Assembly: GCA_016795325.1 (NCBI GenBank)
Contig: JAEUHY010000063.1
Location: 1 to 64,000 of the forward strand
From: Planctomycetota bacterium
GTDB taxonomy: Bacteria > Planctomycetota > UBA1135 > GCA-002686595
DNA length: 64,000 nt
Direction: 5' to 3'
This document shows, in pieces, positions 44,453-53,886 of this stretch. Every line of letters begins with the position of its first letter. Position 1 is the first letter of the stretch. Under the pieces are notes generated by a model, which was given only the letters and a program-made list of their open reading frames with translations, did no database searches and was not told the DNA's origin. The translations under genes were made by a program, and so were the position numbers.

Positions 44453-44770
44453 CTACTCGCGGAGCAGGTCCGCTTCGCTCGGCTTCACCGAGTTGAAGAG
44501 GTGGAACACGTTGAGCACGATCGCCAGGGCGACGGCGGCCTCGGCTGCAGCGAGGATGATCACGAAGATCGCGAACATCCGGCCCTCGAGCCCGCCTCCG
44601 CCGCCCGCGCTCTGGTTGAAGCGGTCGAAGGCCACGAAGTTGATGTTGGCGGCGTTGAGGATCATCTCGATCCCCATCAGCACGTAGATCACGTTGCGCC
44701 GCACGAGAATGGCGACGATGCCGAGCGCGAACAGCGCCGCGGAGACCGCCACGTAGGCTCCAAGACCCAT
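44453..44770 (-). CDS. nuoK: NADH-quinone oxidoreductase subunit K
   Basis: The 105-residue protein has three transmembrane helices, with the conserved Glu in LMGIEMILNAANINFVAF and the LAAAEAAVALAIVLN helix. It is part of the membrane proton path of complex I. Its ATG shares one base with the TAA of a small ORF upstream (TAATG), and nuoL follows 30 bases later. Confidence 0.95.
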   Translation of the reverse strand: MGLGAYVAVSAALFALGIVAILVRRNVIYVLMGIEMILNAANINFVAFDRFNQSAGGGGGLEGRMFAIFVIILAAAEAAVALAIVLNVFHLFNSVKPSEADLLRE

Positions 44771-44907
44771 TAGCTGCCCGCCTTTCGATCGCCGCCGCCC
44801 GAGGGCTTGCGCGAGATCAAGTAGATGCCGAGGACGGCCACGCCCACCAAGCCCAGGGCGACCACCGCGAGCACGAGCCAGCCGAACATCGGAAGTCCGC
44901 CGCTCAT
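44770..44907 (-). CDS. 45-residue single-TM small protein between nuoJ and nuoK
   Basis: ATG 44907 to TAA 44770-44772 reads 45 residues: a short start (MSGGLPMFGW), one helix (LVLAVVALGLVGVAVLGIYL) and a basic Gly/Ser tail (ISRKPSGGGDRKAGS). Its start overlaps the nuoJ stop as ATGA, and its stop overlaps the nuoK start as TAATG. Such two-sided coupling strongly indicates a real gene. It may be an accessory or assembly subunit of this complex I. No family was recognised. Confidence 0.75.
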   Translation of the reverse strand: MSGGLPMFGWLVLAVVALGLVGVAVLGIYLISRKPSGGGDRKAGS

Positions 44908-45524
44908 GCGCGAGGCTCCGCTTCAGCGCCAGCTTCGGGCTTCAGGTCCGACGTGCGGCGGCGCGCGACGTACACCGCGGCGACGAGCGCCACGGTCAAC
45001 ACGACGGCCGCCAGCTCGAACGGGACGACGTACTCCTCGGCGGCGACGAAGGCCACGCCGATCTCGCGCGTCGCGCTCTTGGGTTCGGCGAGCTCCGCCG
45101 CTTGGACCCAATCCGCCGTCATCGCGACCTTCGCGGCGATGAAGGCGACGCCGGCGCCGACGGCGACCAGGCCCGCGGCCACGCGCGGCAACTTGCGTTC
45201 GGTGAGGTCGGGCGGCGTGAGCATCACGCCGAACAGGATCAGCGCGAGGATGCCGCCGACGTAGATCAGGATCTGGCTCATCGCCAGGAAGTCGGAGCCC
45301 AGCAGCAGGAACAGGCCGGCCGTGCCGCCGAACGTGCCGAGCAGCGCGAACGCGCTGCGCACGACGGAGCGCTCCCAGATGCACACGAGCGAGCCGCCGA
45401 GCACGAGCCAGGCGAACAGTCCGAAGGCTGCGCCCGGTCCGCCCGCGCTCAGCGCGCCGGCGCCGATCGCGCCCAGTCCGAGCACCGCGACGAGCGGATA
45501 GAAGATGCGATCCGACAGTTCCAT
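44904..45524 (-). CDS. nuoJ: NADH-quinone oxidoreductase subunit J
   Basis: The 206-residue, five-helix subunit has the expected GSDFLAMSQILIYVGGILALILF block with the conserved Tyr-Val-Gly turn. It forms part of the E-channel of complex I. It begins right after the nuoI stop and overlaps the next small ORF by 4 bases. A charged C-terminal tail ends it. Confidence 0.93.
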   Translation of the reverse strand: MELSDRIFYPLVAVLGLGAIGAGALSAGGPGAAFGLFAWLVLGGSLVCIWERSVVRSAFALLGTFGGTAGLFLLLGSDFLAMSQILIYVGGILALILFGVMLTPPDLTERKLPRVAAGLVAVGAGVAFIAAKVAMTADWVQAAELAEPKSATREIGVAFVAAEEYVVPFELAAVVLTVALVAAVYVARRRTSDLKPEAGAEAEPRA

Positions 45525-46076
45525 CTACTCGGCGTCCTTCGCTTCCTCGTCATCGGCCACGACCGTTTCGCCGCGCGCCTTGGCCGCTTCCTTCGCCGCC
45601 TTCTTGGCTTCCGCTTCCTTCATGCGGATGCGCGCCTCACGCGCCATGCCCTTGAACGACAGGAGGTCGTGCTTGAACTCCGAGCGGTCGAAGGTGACGA
45701 ACGCGTACTCGGTGCCCATGTGGATGCAGTCCTTGGGGCACGGGTACACGCACAGCTCGCAGAACATGCACTTCTGGTAGTCGAGCGTGAAGCTCACCCA
45801 CTCGAGCTCCTTGCCGTGGCGCACGGCCTCCATCTCGATGCAATCGATGGGGCAGGCGCGCGCGCAGGCGAGGCAGTTGATGCACTTCTCCTGCTCGAGG
45901 TAGTGGATGCCGCGGTACCGATCGGGGATCGGCATGCGCTCGTCGGGATACTGGACGGTGATCGGCTTCTGGAGCATGTAGCGCCAGGTGATCTTCATCC
46001 CCACCAGCGTCGTCTTGACGCTGTCGACGATGTTCTTGAAGTAGCGCGCGGGGGTTTCGGCCGGTTGAGCTTGCAT
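45525..46076 (-). CDS. nuoI: NADH-quinone oxidoreductase subunit I
   Basis: From ATG 46076 it has 183 residues. Two 4Fe-4S ferredoxin motifs, CINCLACARACPIDC and CMFCELCVYPCPKDC, bind clusters N6a and N6b, which carry electrons to N2. The N-terminal helix anchors it to the membrane. The C-terminal tail is unusually rich in Lys, Ala and Glu (about residues 145-183). nuoH lies 5 bases upstream. Confidence 0.95.
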   Translation of the reverse strand: MQAQPAETPARYFKNIVDSVKTTLVGMKITWRYMLQKPITVQYPDERMPIPDRYRGIHYLEQEKCINCLACARACPIDCIEMEAVRHGKELEWVSFTLDYQKCMFCELCVYPCPKDCIHMGTEYAFVTFDRSEFKHDLLSFKGMAREARIRMKEAEAKKAAKEAAKARGETVVADDEEAKDAE

Positions 46077-46081
46077 GGTCC

Positions 46082-47221
46082 TTAGCTCGCGAACAGGGCG
46101 TGCTTGCCCGCTTCCCACAGCGCCGCGCCGAGAACGCACAGGAGCGACAACGGCGTGAGGTACTTGTATCCCATGGTCATGACCTGATCGATGCGCACGC
46201 GCGGCAGGGTCCAGCGCAGCCACATCATCAGGAACACGCCGAAGAAGCACTTGGCGATCAGCGTGACGGCCGCGACGAGGTGGTAGGGAATCGCGGCGAA
46301 GTTGAGCTCCTTCGCGCCGCCGGCGCCGACGACCACGAGATCCCGGCCGAAGAACTCGCCCGCGAAGTGCGTCAACGGGCTCTCGAAGCCGCCCAGGAAG
46401 AACACCGCGCCGAGCGCGCTCATCAGGAACATCGCGGCGTACTCCTCCATGAAGAAGAACGACCAGCGGATGCCGGAATATTCGGTCATGAAGCCGGCGA
46501 CGAGCTCGGACTCGGCCTCGGGCAAGTCGAACGGCGCGCGCTTGGTCTCGGCCAGCGCGGCGATGAAGAACAGCACGAAGGCGGGCAGCATGAAGGGGTT
46601 GGTGAACAGGAACCACTTCATGCCGAACCAGTCGGCCTGCAGCGCGCTCGCCTCGCGCAGGTTGAAGGTGCCGGCCACCATCACGGGCACGAGCAGCGAG
46701 ATGCCGAGCGGGATTTCGTAGGCGACGACCTGCGCGGCCTCGCGCATCGAGCCGTAGATCGTCCACTTGGAGTTCGAGGCCCAGCCGGCCATCACCACGC
46801 CGATCGTCGTCATCGACGAGAAGGCGATGATCATGAACACGCCCAGGTCGATGTCGCCGAACCAGATGCCCGGCGAGAGCGGGTAGGCCGCAAAGGCGCC
46901 CAGGATCGCCGCCAGCACCAGGCCCGGAGCGAGCATGAACAGCGCGCGGTCGGCGTCGCGCGGGATCATGTCCTCCTTGAGCAGCAGCTTCACTCCGTCG
47001 GCGATCGACTGCAGCCAGCCGTGCCAGCCGACGTACATGGGTCCGTAGCGGCACTGGATGTGGCCGGAGACCTTGCGCTCGAGCCACACCGAGAACATCG
47101 CGATCAGCGACACCATGCCGAGCACGACCGCGATGCCGGTGACGGCCGCGATCAACATCATCAGCCACATCGGCAAGTGTTCGCCGACGGTCTGGTAGAT
47201 GCCCTCCAGGAAGAAGTTCAT
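46082..47221 (-). CDS. nuoH: NADH-quinone oxidoreductase subunit H
   Basis: The 379-residue protein has about eight helices. The quinone-site blocks are VSLIAMFSVWLERKVSGHIQ (in parts), RYGPMYVGWHGWLQ and DLPEAESELVAGFMTEYSG. It links the quinone pocket to the membrane arm. Its ATG overlaps the nuoD TGA (ATGA), which shows translational coupling. Confidence 0.95.
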   Translation of the reverse strand: MNFFLEGIYQTVGEHLPMWLMMLIAAVTGIAVVLGMVSLIAMFSVWLERKVSGHIQCRYGPMYVGWHGWLQSIADGVKLLLKEDMIPRDADRALFMLAPGLVLAAILGAFAAYPLSPGIWFGDIDLGVFMIIAFSSMTTIGVVMAGWASNSKWTIYGSMREAAQVVAYEIPLGISLLVPVMVAGTFNLREASALQADWFGMKWFLFTNPFMLPAFVLFFIAALAETKRAPFDLPEAESELVAGFMTEYSGIRWSFFFMEEYAAMFLMSALGAVFFLGGFESPLTHFAGEFFGRDLVVVGAGGAKELNFAAIPYHLVAAVTLIAKCFFGVFLMMWLRWTLPRVRIDQVMTMGYKYLTPLSLLCVLGAALWEAGKHALFAS

Positions 47222-48417
47222 CGGTCGGTTTCTCCCACGACGATGTCCGTCGAGCCGATGATCGCGATGGCGTCACCGACCAGCGATCCGGGCAGGATGT
47301 CCTCGAGCACCGCGAGGTTGCAGAAGCTCGGGCCGCGCACGCGCGTGCGGATCGAAACCTTGCCTCCGTCGCTGACCACGTAGTGGCCGAGCTCGCCGCG
47401 CGGGTTCTCGATGCCGACGTACGCCTCGCCCAGCGGAACCTTGAGCGTCTTGGGGATGTCGGCGATGACCGGCCCCTCGACCATGTTGTCGAGGCACCAG
47501 CGCACGATCTTGATCGACTCGATCATCTCCATCACGCGCACCCACGAGCGGTCCCAGCAATCGCCCAGGGCCCCCATCTCGCCGCGCGCGACCGGGATCT
47601 TGAAGGCGCCCGAGCGCCAGATCTCGTCGTAGCACATGTACGGCATGTCGCGCCGCAGGTCCCAGTCGATGCCCGACCCGCGCACCATCGTGCCCGTGAG
47701 CCCGAAGTCGAGCGCCATCTCGCGCGAGATGATGCCGATGTTGGCGGTGCGCTTGACGTAGATCTGGTTGACCAAGAGCAGGTCGACGTACTCCTGCCAC
47801 TTCTGCTCGAACACGTCGCAGAAGCGCGAGACTTCTTCGAACCAGCCTGGCGGGGCGTCGTTGAACAGGCCGCCGATGCGGATGTAGCTGTACGTCAGGC
47901 GCGCGCCGCAGATCTTCTCGAAGAGCGCCATCATCCATTCGCGCTCGCGGAAGGTGTACAGGAACGGCGTGAAGGCCCCGATGTCGAGGCCGTAGGTGCC
48001 GAACGCGACGAGGTGCGAACCGATGCGGTTGAGCTCGGCGCAGATGATGCGGATCAGCGTCGCGCGGCGCGGAATCTCGACCCCCAGCAACGCCTCGACG
48101 GCGAGCGAGTAGCCGAGGTTGTTGTTCATCGACGCCAGGTAGTCGTAGCGGTCGGTGTACGGCAGGTACTGCAGCCACTCGACGTTCTCGCCGATCTTCT
48201 CGGCGCAGCGGTGCAGGTAGCCCAGGTGCGGTTGGGCGCCGGTCACGAGCTCGCCGTCGGCGCGCATCAGGATGCGCATCACGCCGTGCGTGGCGGGGTG
48301 CTGCGGCCCGAAGTTGATTTCCAGGTCCGGCGTGCGGATGTCGACCGACACCTCGCCGGCGCCGAGCCGTTGCACGCGCGTGCTCGCAGCGGGTGTGGAT
48401 TGGGTTTCGCGGGTCAT
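47218..48417 (-). CDS. nuoD: NADH-quinone oxidoreductase subunit D
   Basis: The 399-residue protein has the 49-kDa subunit blocks NFGPQHPATHGVMRI, ELNRIGSHLVAFGTYGLD and the C-terminal AIIGSTDIVVGETDR. It forms the quinone-binding site with NuoB and NuoH. A Thr/Ser-rich start of about 30 residues precedes the fold. It lies 31 bases after nuoC and overlaps nuoH. Confidence 0.95.
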   Translation of the reverse strand: MTRETQSTPAASTRVQRLGAGEVSVDIRTPDLEINFGPQHPATHGVMRILMRADGELVTGAQPHLGYLHRCAEKIGENVEWLQYLPYTDRYDYLASMNNNLGYSLAVEALLGVEIPRRATLIRIICAELNRIGSHLVAFGTYGLDIGAFTPFLYTFREREWMMALFEKICGARLTYSYIRIGGLFNDAPPGWFEEVSRFCDVFEQKWQEYVDLLLVNQIYVKRTANIGIISREMALDFGLTGTMVRGSGIDWDLRRDMPYMCYDEIWRSGAFKIPVARGEMGALGDCWDRSWVRVMEMIESIKIVRWCLDNMVEGPVIADIPKTLKVPLGEAYVGIENPRGELGHYVVSDGGKVSIRTRVRGPSFCNLAVLEDILPGSLVGDAIAIIGSTDIVVGETDR

Positions 48418-48448
48418 GGGCGCGTGGCGTGCTGTGTGGACCTCGGCC

Positions 48449-48967
48449 TCACTCGCAGGAGATGCCGTGGTACTCCTTGGGGAACTCGTAGTCCTTGCGC
48501 ATCGGCGAGCCGACCCAGTCGTCCGGCAGCAGGATGTTGCGCGGGTCGGGGTGGCCGACGAAGGTGATGCCGAACATCTCCGCGCACTCGCGCTCGTGCC
48601 ATTGCGACGCGCGGTACACGGGCACGGTGCTCGGCATGCTCGGCGCCGCCTTCGGCAGCAGACACTTGATCGCCAAGCGGTGGCGGAACTTCAGCGAGAG
48701 CAGCTGGACGTTGATCCACAGCTGCGCGTCATCCTTGGCCGGGTCGGTCGCCGACAGGTCGATGAGCTGCTCGAACTTCAAGCGGTCATCGTCGCGGCAC
48801 ACCTCGAGGAACTCGACGAGCCGCTGCGCTTCGACGAGCACGAACGGATCGCCGGCGCGACCCTTGTCCTTCTTGACCTTGGGATCGGGCTTGCGCGGAA
48901 GGTCCGCGCTCACCAGCCCGGGCGCAGCGACAGCCCGGAGGCGATCGTGAATGGCTTGGAAGTCCAT
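48449..48967 (-). CDS. nuoC: NADH-quinone oxidoreductase subunit C
   Basis: The 172-residue protein has the 30-kDa subunit signature WHERECAEMFGITFVGHPD followed by RNILLPDDWVG and a Lys-Asp-Tyr end. It is a peripheral-arm subunit that packs on NuoD. It is separate from nuoD here, not fused as in E. coli. nuoB lies 22 bases upstream. Confidence 0.94.
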   Translation of the reverse strand: MDFQAIHDRLRAVAAPGLVSADLPRKPDPKVKKDKGRAGDPFVLVEAQRLVEFLEVCRDDDRLKFEQLIDLSATDPAKDDAQLWINVQLLSLKFRHRLAIKCLLPKAAPSMPSTVPVYRASQWHERECAEMFGITFVGHPDPRNILLPDDWVGSPMRKDYEFPKEYHGISCE

Positions 48968-48989
48968 GGCGCGACTCTCCGGACTGCTT

Positions 48990-49490
48990 TCAGGCCGTAC
49001 GGGCGGGTTTGCGGATGACCGAGGAGTTGCGGATTTTCTCCTGCAACTTCATGAGGCCCTCGAGCAGCGCCTCGGGCCGCGGCGGGCAGCCGGCGATGTA
49101 CACGTCGACCGGCACGACGCGATCGACGCCCTTCACCACGGTGTAGCCGTACTTGTAGTAGGGCCCGCCGCCGGTCGCGCACGCGCCCATGGCGATCACG
49201 TACTTGGGGCTCGGCATCTGGTCGTAGAGCCGCTTCACGCGCTCCGCCATTTTGAAGTTCACGGTGCCCGCCACGATCATCAGGTCCGCCTGGCGCGGGC
49301 TGGCGCGGAATGCGCCGGCGCCGAAGCGGTCGAGGTCGTGGTGCGCCGCGCCGACCGCCATCATCTCGATGGCGCAGCAGGCGAGCCCGAAGGTCATCGG
49401 CCAGATGCTGGACAGGCGCGCCCAGTTGATCAGCCAGTCGACCTTGGTGGTCAGGACGTTCTCTTCGAACTGATTCTCGAGGCTCAGCAT
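48990..49490 (-). CDS. nuoB: NADH-quinone oxidoreductase subunit B
   Basis: From ATG 49490 it has 166 residues. The N2 cluster ligands are in GLACCAIEMM, GACATGGG and IAGCPPRPEALL. It passes electrons to quinone. The frame is open far upstream (to 50639), but homology starts at MLSLENQFEENVLTTKVD. nuoA lies 59 bases upstream. Confidence 0.95.
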   Translation of the reverse strand: MLSLENQFEENVLTTKVDWLINWARLSSIWPMTFGLACCAIEMMAVGAAHHDLDRFGAGAFRASPRQADLMIVAGTVNFKMAERVKRLYDQMPSPKYVIAMGACATGGGPYYKYGYTVVKGVDRVVPVDVYIAGCPPRPEALLEGLMKLQEKIRNSSVIRKPARTA

Positions 49491-49549
49491 GGAGCGGCGA
49501 TTCTTCGCGGTCGGGTGGGGACGGGCAGGTTGCGCGGCGCGTGGACGGA

Positions 49550-50092
<543 letters not shown>

Positions 50093-50371
50093 GGGGCGGG
50101 GAGACGACCGGCCTCATGCCGCGCGCGGGGACGCGCCGACGGGTCCCACGCGGTCGCCGCACAGGGAATGGCGGCGTAGGGTAGCAGACTGCGCCCCGCT
50201 TCTTCGACACCCGTGGGCGAACCTTGGCGGCCGCCTGTCGAGCGGCGCCTCGGAGTGCTGGTGAGGACGCGGGCTCGGCTGCCGAAGCGGGACCTCGGAC
50301 GCCCTCGAGTCGACGCAGAAGATTCGCAGATCGCGGTGACCTCGCGAGGTTCATGCGCGTCCGTAGCGAAG

Positions 50372-51028
50372 ATGAACCGGCACGATCACGCGGGGAGCGA
50401 CGCGGCCGCGAGCACGCCGCGCGGCGCGCTGTCGGAGTGCGCGCGGGTCTCGGCCAAGCCCTCCGACGGCAAGCCTGGGGCGAAGGGTGCCGCGCGCCCG
50501 TCCGAGGAACAGTCCGTGGCGGATGCGGACGTGGACGACGGCCGACTCTCAGGCTGGGCCACCCACTCGGCGCCGCGACAGGAACTCGGCCCCGCCCCGC
50601 CCGGCGCGGGTCCGGGGAACGCTCGCGGAGCGAGCGCAACGCCGGCCCTCAACTGGGTCCCGGCCGCGTCCGGCGCGAACCCGGAGGTCGGGGTGCGCTC
50701 GGCGCCCTCCGACAGGCAGCCCGCGCGCGCCGCCCCCACGACCCACGAGGAACGCAATTGGCTATCGAAAGAAGCTCTATTGGCGTTTTCGTTCTTCCTA
50801 AGCGGCTATATCGCCATGTCCGTCGCCCGCCAGCCGTGGGAGCAGCGCGCAGCCCGCTCGCCACCCCAGGACCCGGCCTCTCGATGGCTGACGGTAGCCC
50901 TCCAGCACCCCATTCGGACCCCCTTGGGGCTGCTCTTGCTGGTACTGGCCGCCGTCGGCCGCTCCGGGGTTGCCGGAGGAACCCACCACGGGCTCGCTGG
51001 CTCGCGCAGCGGATCTCAACTAGAATAG
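50372..51028 (+). CDS. Possible small membrane protein, disordered N-terminus
   Basis: From ATG 50372 it would have 218 residues, with strongly GC-rich third codon positions through most of its length. The first ~125 residues are Ala/Gly/Pro-rich and probably disordered. Two hydrophobic segments follow (ALLAFSFFLSGYIAMSV and LGLLLLVLAAVGRSG). No known family was recognised. It is divergent from nuoA. The call is weak; the 1068-base space between nuoA and the radical SAM gene holds nothing clearer. Confidence 0.35.
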   Translation: MNRHDHAGSDAAASTPRGALSECARVSAKPSDGKPGAKGAARPSEEQSVADADVDDGRLSGWATHSAPRQELGPAPPGAGPGNARGASATPALNWVPAASGANPEVGVRSAPSDRQPARAAPTTHEERNWLSKEALLAFSFFLSGYIAMSVARQPWEQRAARSPPQDPASRWLTVALQHPIRTPLGLLLLVLAAVGRSGVAGGTHHGLAGSRSGSQLE

Positions 51029-51160
51029 GCGTCTTGCGACGCGCCGTGCGGACACCGCGGCCAAGCCCAGGGTCCCGCGCACGTCGCTCTTTCTCTACCC
51101 GCGCTCTCGCGTTCCGGCGCGCCGATTCCTCGGTGCGGCGGCCGCCCCCGTCACGATCCC

Positions 51161-51943
51161 ATGAGCACCGCTCCCTACCACGCCATCGTCTACGGTCCGA
51201 TCAAGCTGCCGCGACTGGGGATCACTCTGGGCGTCAATCCGGTGCCCACCCAGCGCGAAGGCTGCGCCAGCGACTGCGTGTACTGCAAGACCGGCGTGGC
51301 GGCGTCCGTGCCGATCATCAGCCGCATCAAGGGCCTGCCCAGCTCGGGCGTCGTGGTGACCTCCGCCGCGCGCAAGCTGATCGAGATGCAGCGCGCCGGC
51401 GAGAAGATCGAGACCCTGGCCGTCACTGGCGACATGGACCCCACCGGGCACGGCCATCTGCTCGAGATCAGCGAAAATCTTCGCGACCTTCGCAACAAGT
51501 GGTTCCCCAAGGCCGACCTGGTGCTGCTGAGCGAGTCGCGCGCGCTGACCTGCCCGGAACTCCGCGCGGTCTGCACGATCTACGACGAGCCGGTGTTCCG
51601 CTTCGACTGGGGCACCGCGAAGACCTACGAGACGTTCCGACCGGGCGCCGAGCTCGAGTACAAGACGGTCTTCGAGCGCTTGGCGCAGATCGACCGCGTC
51701 ATCCTGCAGGCGAGCTTCGTGCAGGGTGCGCTCGACAACTCCTCCGACAAGGAGCTGGCCGTGTGGCTCAAGAAGGTCGAAGAGCTGCGCCCGCGCGAGG
51801 TGCACATCACCACGCCGGAGGGCACGCGCAAGGGCGTGAAGCCGGTCTCCGCCTCCCGCTTGGAGGAGATCGCCGCCAAGGTCACCGAGCGCACCGGGAC
51901 GGCCACGGTCGTCGTGGCCGAGACGGCGCAAGCGGTCGGGTAG
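51161..51943 (+). CDS. Radical SAM protein (COG0731-like)
   Basis: The 260-residue protein has the cluster motif CASDCVYC (CX3CX2C) at about 35-42, preceded by GPIKLPRLGITLGVNP as in COG0731-type radical SAM enzymes. The TIM-barrel region includes AVTGDMDPTGHG. A bound 4Fe-4S cluster and SAM would make a 5'-deoxyadenosyl radical. The substrate is unknown. No obvious partner lies upstream; the ABC ATPase starts 61 bases downstream on the same strand. Confidence 0.85.
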   Translation: MSTAPYHAIVYGPIKLPRLGITLGVNPVPTQREGCASDCVYCKTGVAASVPIISRIKGLPSSGVVVTSAARKLIEMQRAGEKIETLAVTGDMDPTGHGHLLEISENLRDLRNKWFPKADLVLLSESRALTCPELRAVCTIYDEPVFRFDWGTAKTYETFRPGAELEYKTVFERLAQIDRVILQASFVQGALDNSSDKELAVWLKKVEELRPREVHITTPEGTRKGVKPVSASRLEEIAAKVTERTGTATVVVAETAQAVG

Positions 51944-52004
51944 CCCGACCGGCGGAACGCGACCCGGCGCCGACGCCTCGCTGCGATCAGCCCACCCGGC
52001 GACC

Positions 52005-52799
52005 ATGAGCCGCAGCTCCAAGGCGCTTGTCGAACTGCGCGGCGTGAGCCAGCGCTACAAGGACCGCACAGCGCTCGAAACCCTCCATTTGGAGGTCTTC
52101 GAGGGCGAAGTCATGGGCCTTTTGGGCCCCAACGGCGCCGGAAAGACCACGGCCGTCAAGATCCTGTGCGGACTGCTCGCGCCCACCGCGGGCGAGGTCC
52201 GCATCTGCGGCATCGACGTGCTCACGGACCCGGTGGGCGCGCGGCGCAACCTTTCGTTCGTCCCCGACGGCGCGCCCATGTACGCCAACCTCTCGCCGCG
52301 GCAGCACCTGCAGCTGGTGGGACGGCTGCACGGCCTCGACGAAGGCAGGATCGCGAGCGAGTCGCAGCGTTTGCTCGACGCGCTCGAGCTGGGCGAACGC
52401 ATCGACGACCCCGTGGGGCAGTTCTCGCGCGGCATGCGGCAGAAGGCGGCGCTCGCCTGCGCCATCCTGCCGCGCCCGCCGCTGCTCGTGCTTGACGAGC
52501 CGCTCGAGGGGTTGGACGCCCCGACCACGGCCGTCATCAAGGAAGTCCTGCGCGAGTGGGCCCGAGCGGGCGGCGCGGTGCTCTACACCTCGCACCTGCT
52601 CGACGTCGTGGAGCGCGTCTGCGACCGCATGGCCATCCTCGCCGCCGGCAAGCTCGTCGCGCTCGGCTCGATGGACGAACTGCGGGCCCGTTCGGGCTCC
52701 GACGGAACGCTCGAACAGGTGTTCCGCGCGGTCACCCAGGCCGAGGACCCGGTGCTCAAGGCTCGCCAAGTGCTCGGCCTCGACGCCGTACGCACCTAA
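52005..52799 (+). CDS. ABC transporter ATP-binding protein
   Basis: The 264-residue protein has Walker A GPNGAGKTT, signature FSRGMRQKAAL, Walker B LLVLDEPLEGLD and a switch His in TSHLLD. It fits the ABC-2/DrrA-type exporter ATPases. No permease gene is next to it, so the membrane partner is elsewhere or lost. It lies 61 bases after the radical SAM gene. It is convergent with the next gene. Confidence 0.92.
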   Translation: MSRSSKALVELRGVSQRYKDRTALETLHLEVFEGEVMGLLGPNGAGKTTAVKILCGLLAPTAGEVRICGIDVLTDPVGARRNLSFVPDGAPMYANLSPRQHLQLVGRLHGLDEGRIASESQRLLDALELGERIDDPVGQFSRGMRQKAALACAILPRPPLLVLDEPLEGLDAPTTAVIKEVLREWARAGGAVLYTSHLLDVVERVCDRMAILAAGKLVALGSMDELRARSGSDGTLEQVFRAVTQAEDPVLKARQVLGLDAVRT

Positions 52800-52825
52800 C
52801 TCTTCGGCCGGAGCTCCACGTCGAG

Positions 52826-53785
52826 CTACGGAACCAGCGCGAACTCCAGGCCGTTCGACAGGTTGGTGGTCTTCGGCGCGCCGGGATCACGGAACCAGCC
52901 CTGGGCGAACACGCGCTCGCCGGCCTGGAACGGTGCGCCCAGGCTCGTCGGGTTGGCCGCCACGAAGGCGCTCCAGTCGACGCTAAGCGATCCGTTGCAG
53001 GCGCCGGCGGTCCCGCCGCTGAGCTGAGGCGTCGTGCGTTGCGTCGGCGGCTTCACGCACAGGAAGCTCGTGCTGCCGGAGAGCCAGGGCAACGGCGTCC
53101 AGTTCGAGTTGTCGAGGCCGTAGAAGATCAGGCCTGCGCGCTGGCCTTCGACCGAGCCGACTCTCAGCACGAACCCGCTCGCGGCGCTGGCGCTGGGTGA
53201 ACCCGCGCCGGAGATCGCCGGAACACAGCCGTTGGTGGTCGTGCTCGAGGTGCAGTAGCTGACGATGCTCGGTCCGGCGAGGTTGAAGGCCAGCGTGTCG
53301 AGGTTGAAGTCGATGACGAAGTCGAGCTGGAGCTCGTCGAACACGAGGTTCGTGAAGCCGAAGTAGTTGTTCGGCTGAAACTGGTTCGAGGCGTGGCTGA
53401 AGGAGCTCACAAGCACGCCGCCGAGCAGGGCGCGGAACTGGCTGGGCGCGCCGGCGCCGACCTGGTGGTACACGAAGCTCAGGTCCGAGATCGGCGTCGC
53501 AAACTGGATGCGCAGCGTGTTCGGCGCGCCGGAGGAGTCGTTGGTGAGGAACCCGCCCACCAAGTTGTTCGCAGAGCCGGTCGTGAAGTAGCTCGCGTGG
53601 CTCACCGTGATCCCGGCGAACTGGTTGGTCACGGGCGTGAAGTTCGGGAGCACGTTGGCGCCGAAGTCGATCACCTGATCGGGGTTCGGGAGGCCGGCGG
53701 ACTGCGCCACGATGGCCTGCGCACGCAGCGCGGGCGAGCCGACGAGGAGCGCGGCGAACAACACGAATGCGGAGCGGAGCTGCAT
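52826..53785 (-). CDS. Secreted protein with shared C-terminal domain
   Basis: From ATG 53785 it has 319 residues. A signal peptide (1-23, ALRAQA) is followed by a beta-sandwich (about 25-170) with IDFGANVLPNFTPVTNQFAG and IQFATPISDLSFVYHQ, like bacterial proteins of the NPCBM/PEP-CTERM-neighbour kind. The final 140 residues are the shared domain (YCTSSTTTNGC, EGQRAGLIFYG, STSFLCVKPPTQRT, ACNG, QGWFRDPGAPKTTNLSNGL, final VP). It lies 40 kb from the other copies, so the domain is dispersed. Confidence 0.85.
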   Translation of the reverse strand: MQLRSAFVLFAALLVGSPALRAQAIVAQSAGLPNPDQVIDFGANVLPNFTPVTNQFAGITVSHASYFTTGSANNLVGGFLTNDSSGAPNTLRIQFATPISDLSFVYHQVGAGAPSQFRALLGGVLVSSFSHASNQFQPNNYFGFTNLVFDELQLDFVIDFNLDTLAFNLAGPSIVSYCTSSTTTNGCVPAISGAGSPSASAASGFVLRVGSVEGQRAGLIFYGLDNSNWTPLPWLSGSTSFLCVKPPTQRTTPQLSGGTAGACNGSLSVDWSAFVAANPTSLGAPFQAGERVFAQGWFRDPGAPKTTNLSNGLEFALVP

Positions 53786-53886
53786 AGGGATTTCTCGCAG
53801 AGGGGCCGGCCTCGACGATAACGCGACGCGTGATGGTGTGGGGCGCCCGCGCGCAAGAACGGACGCCGGCGCGCTACCTTCACGCC

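Noticed and set aside
50386..50757. Minus-strand gene of 123 residues upstream of nuoA
   Set aside because: It is antisense to the plus-strand frame with better third-position GC and has no recognisable feature.
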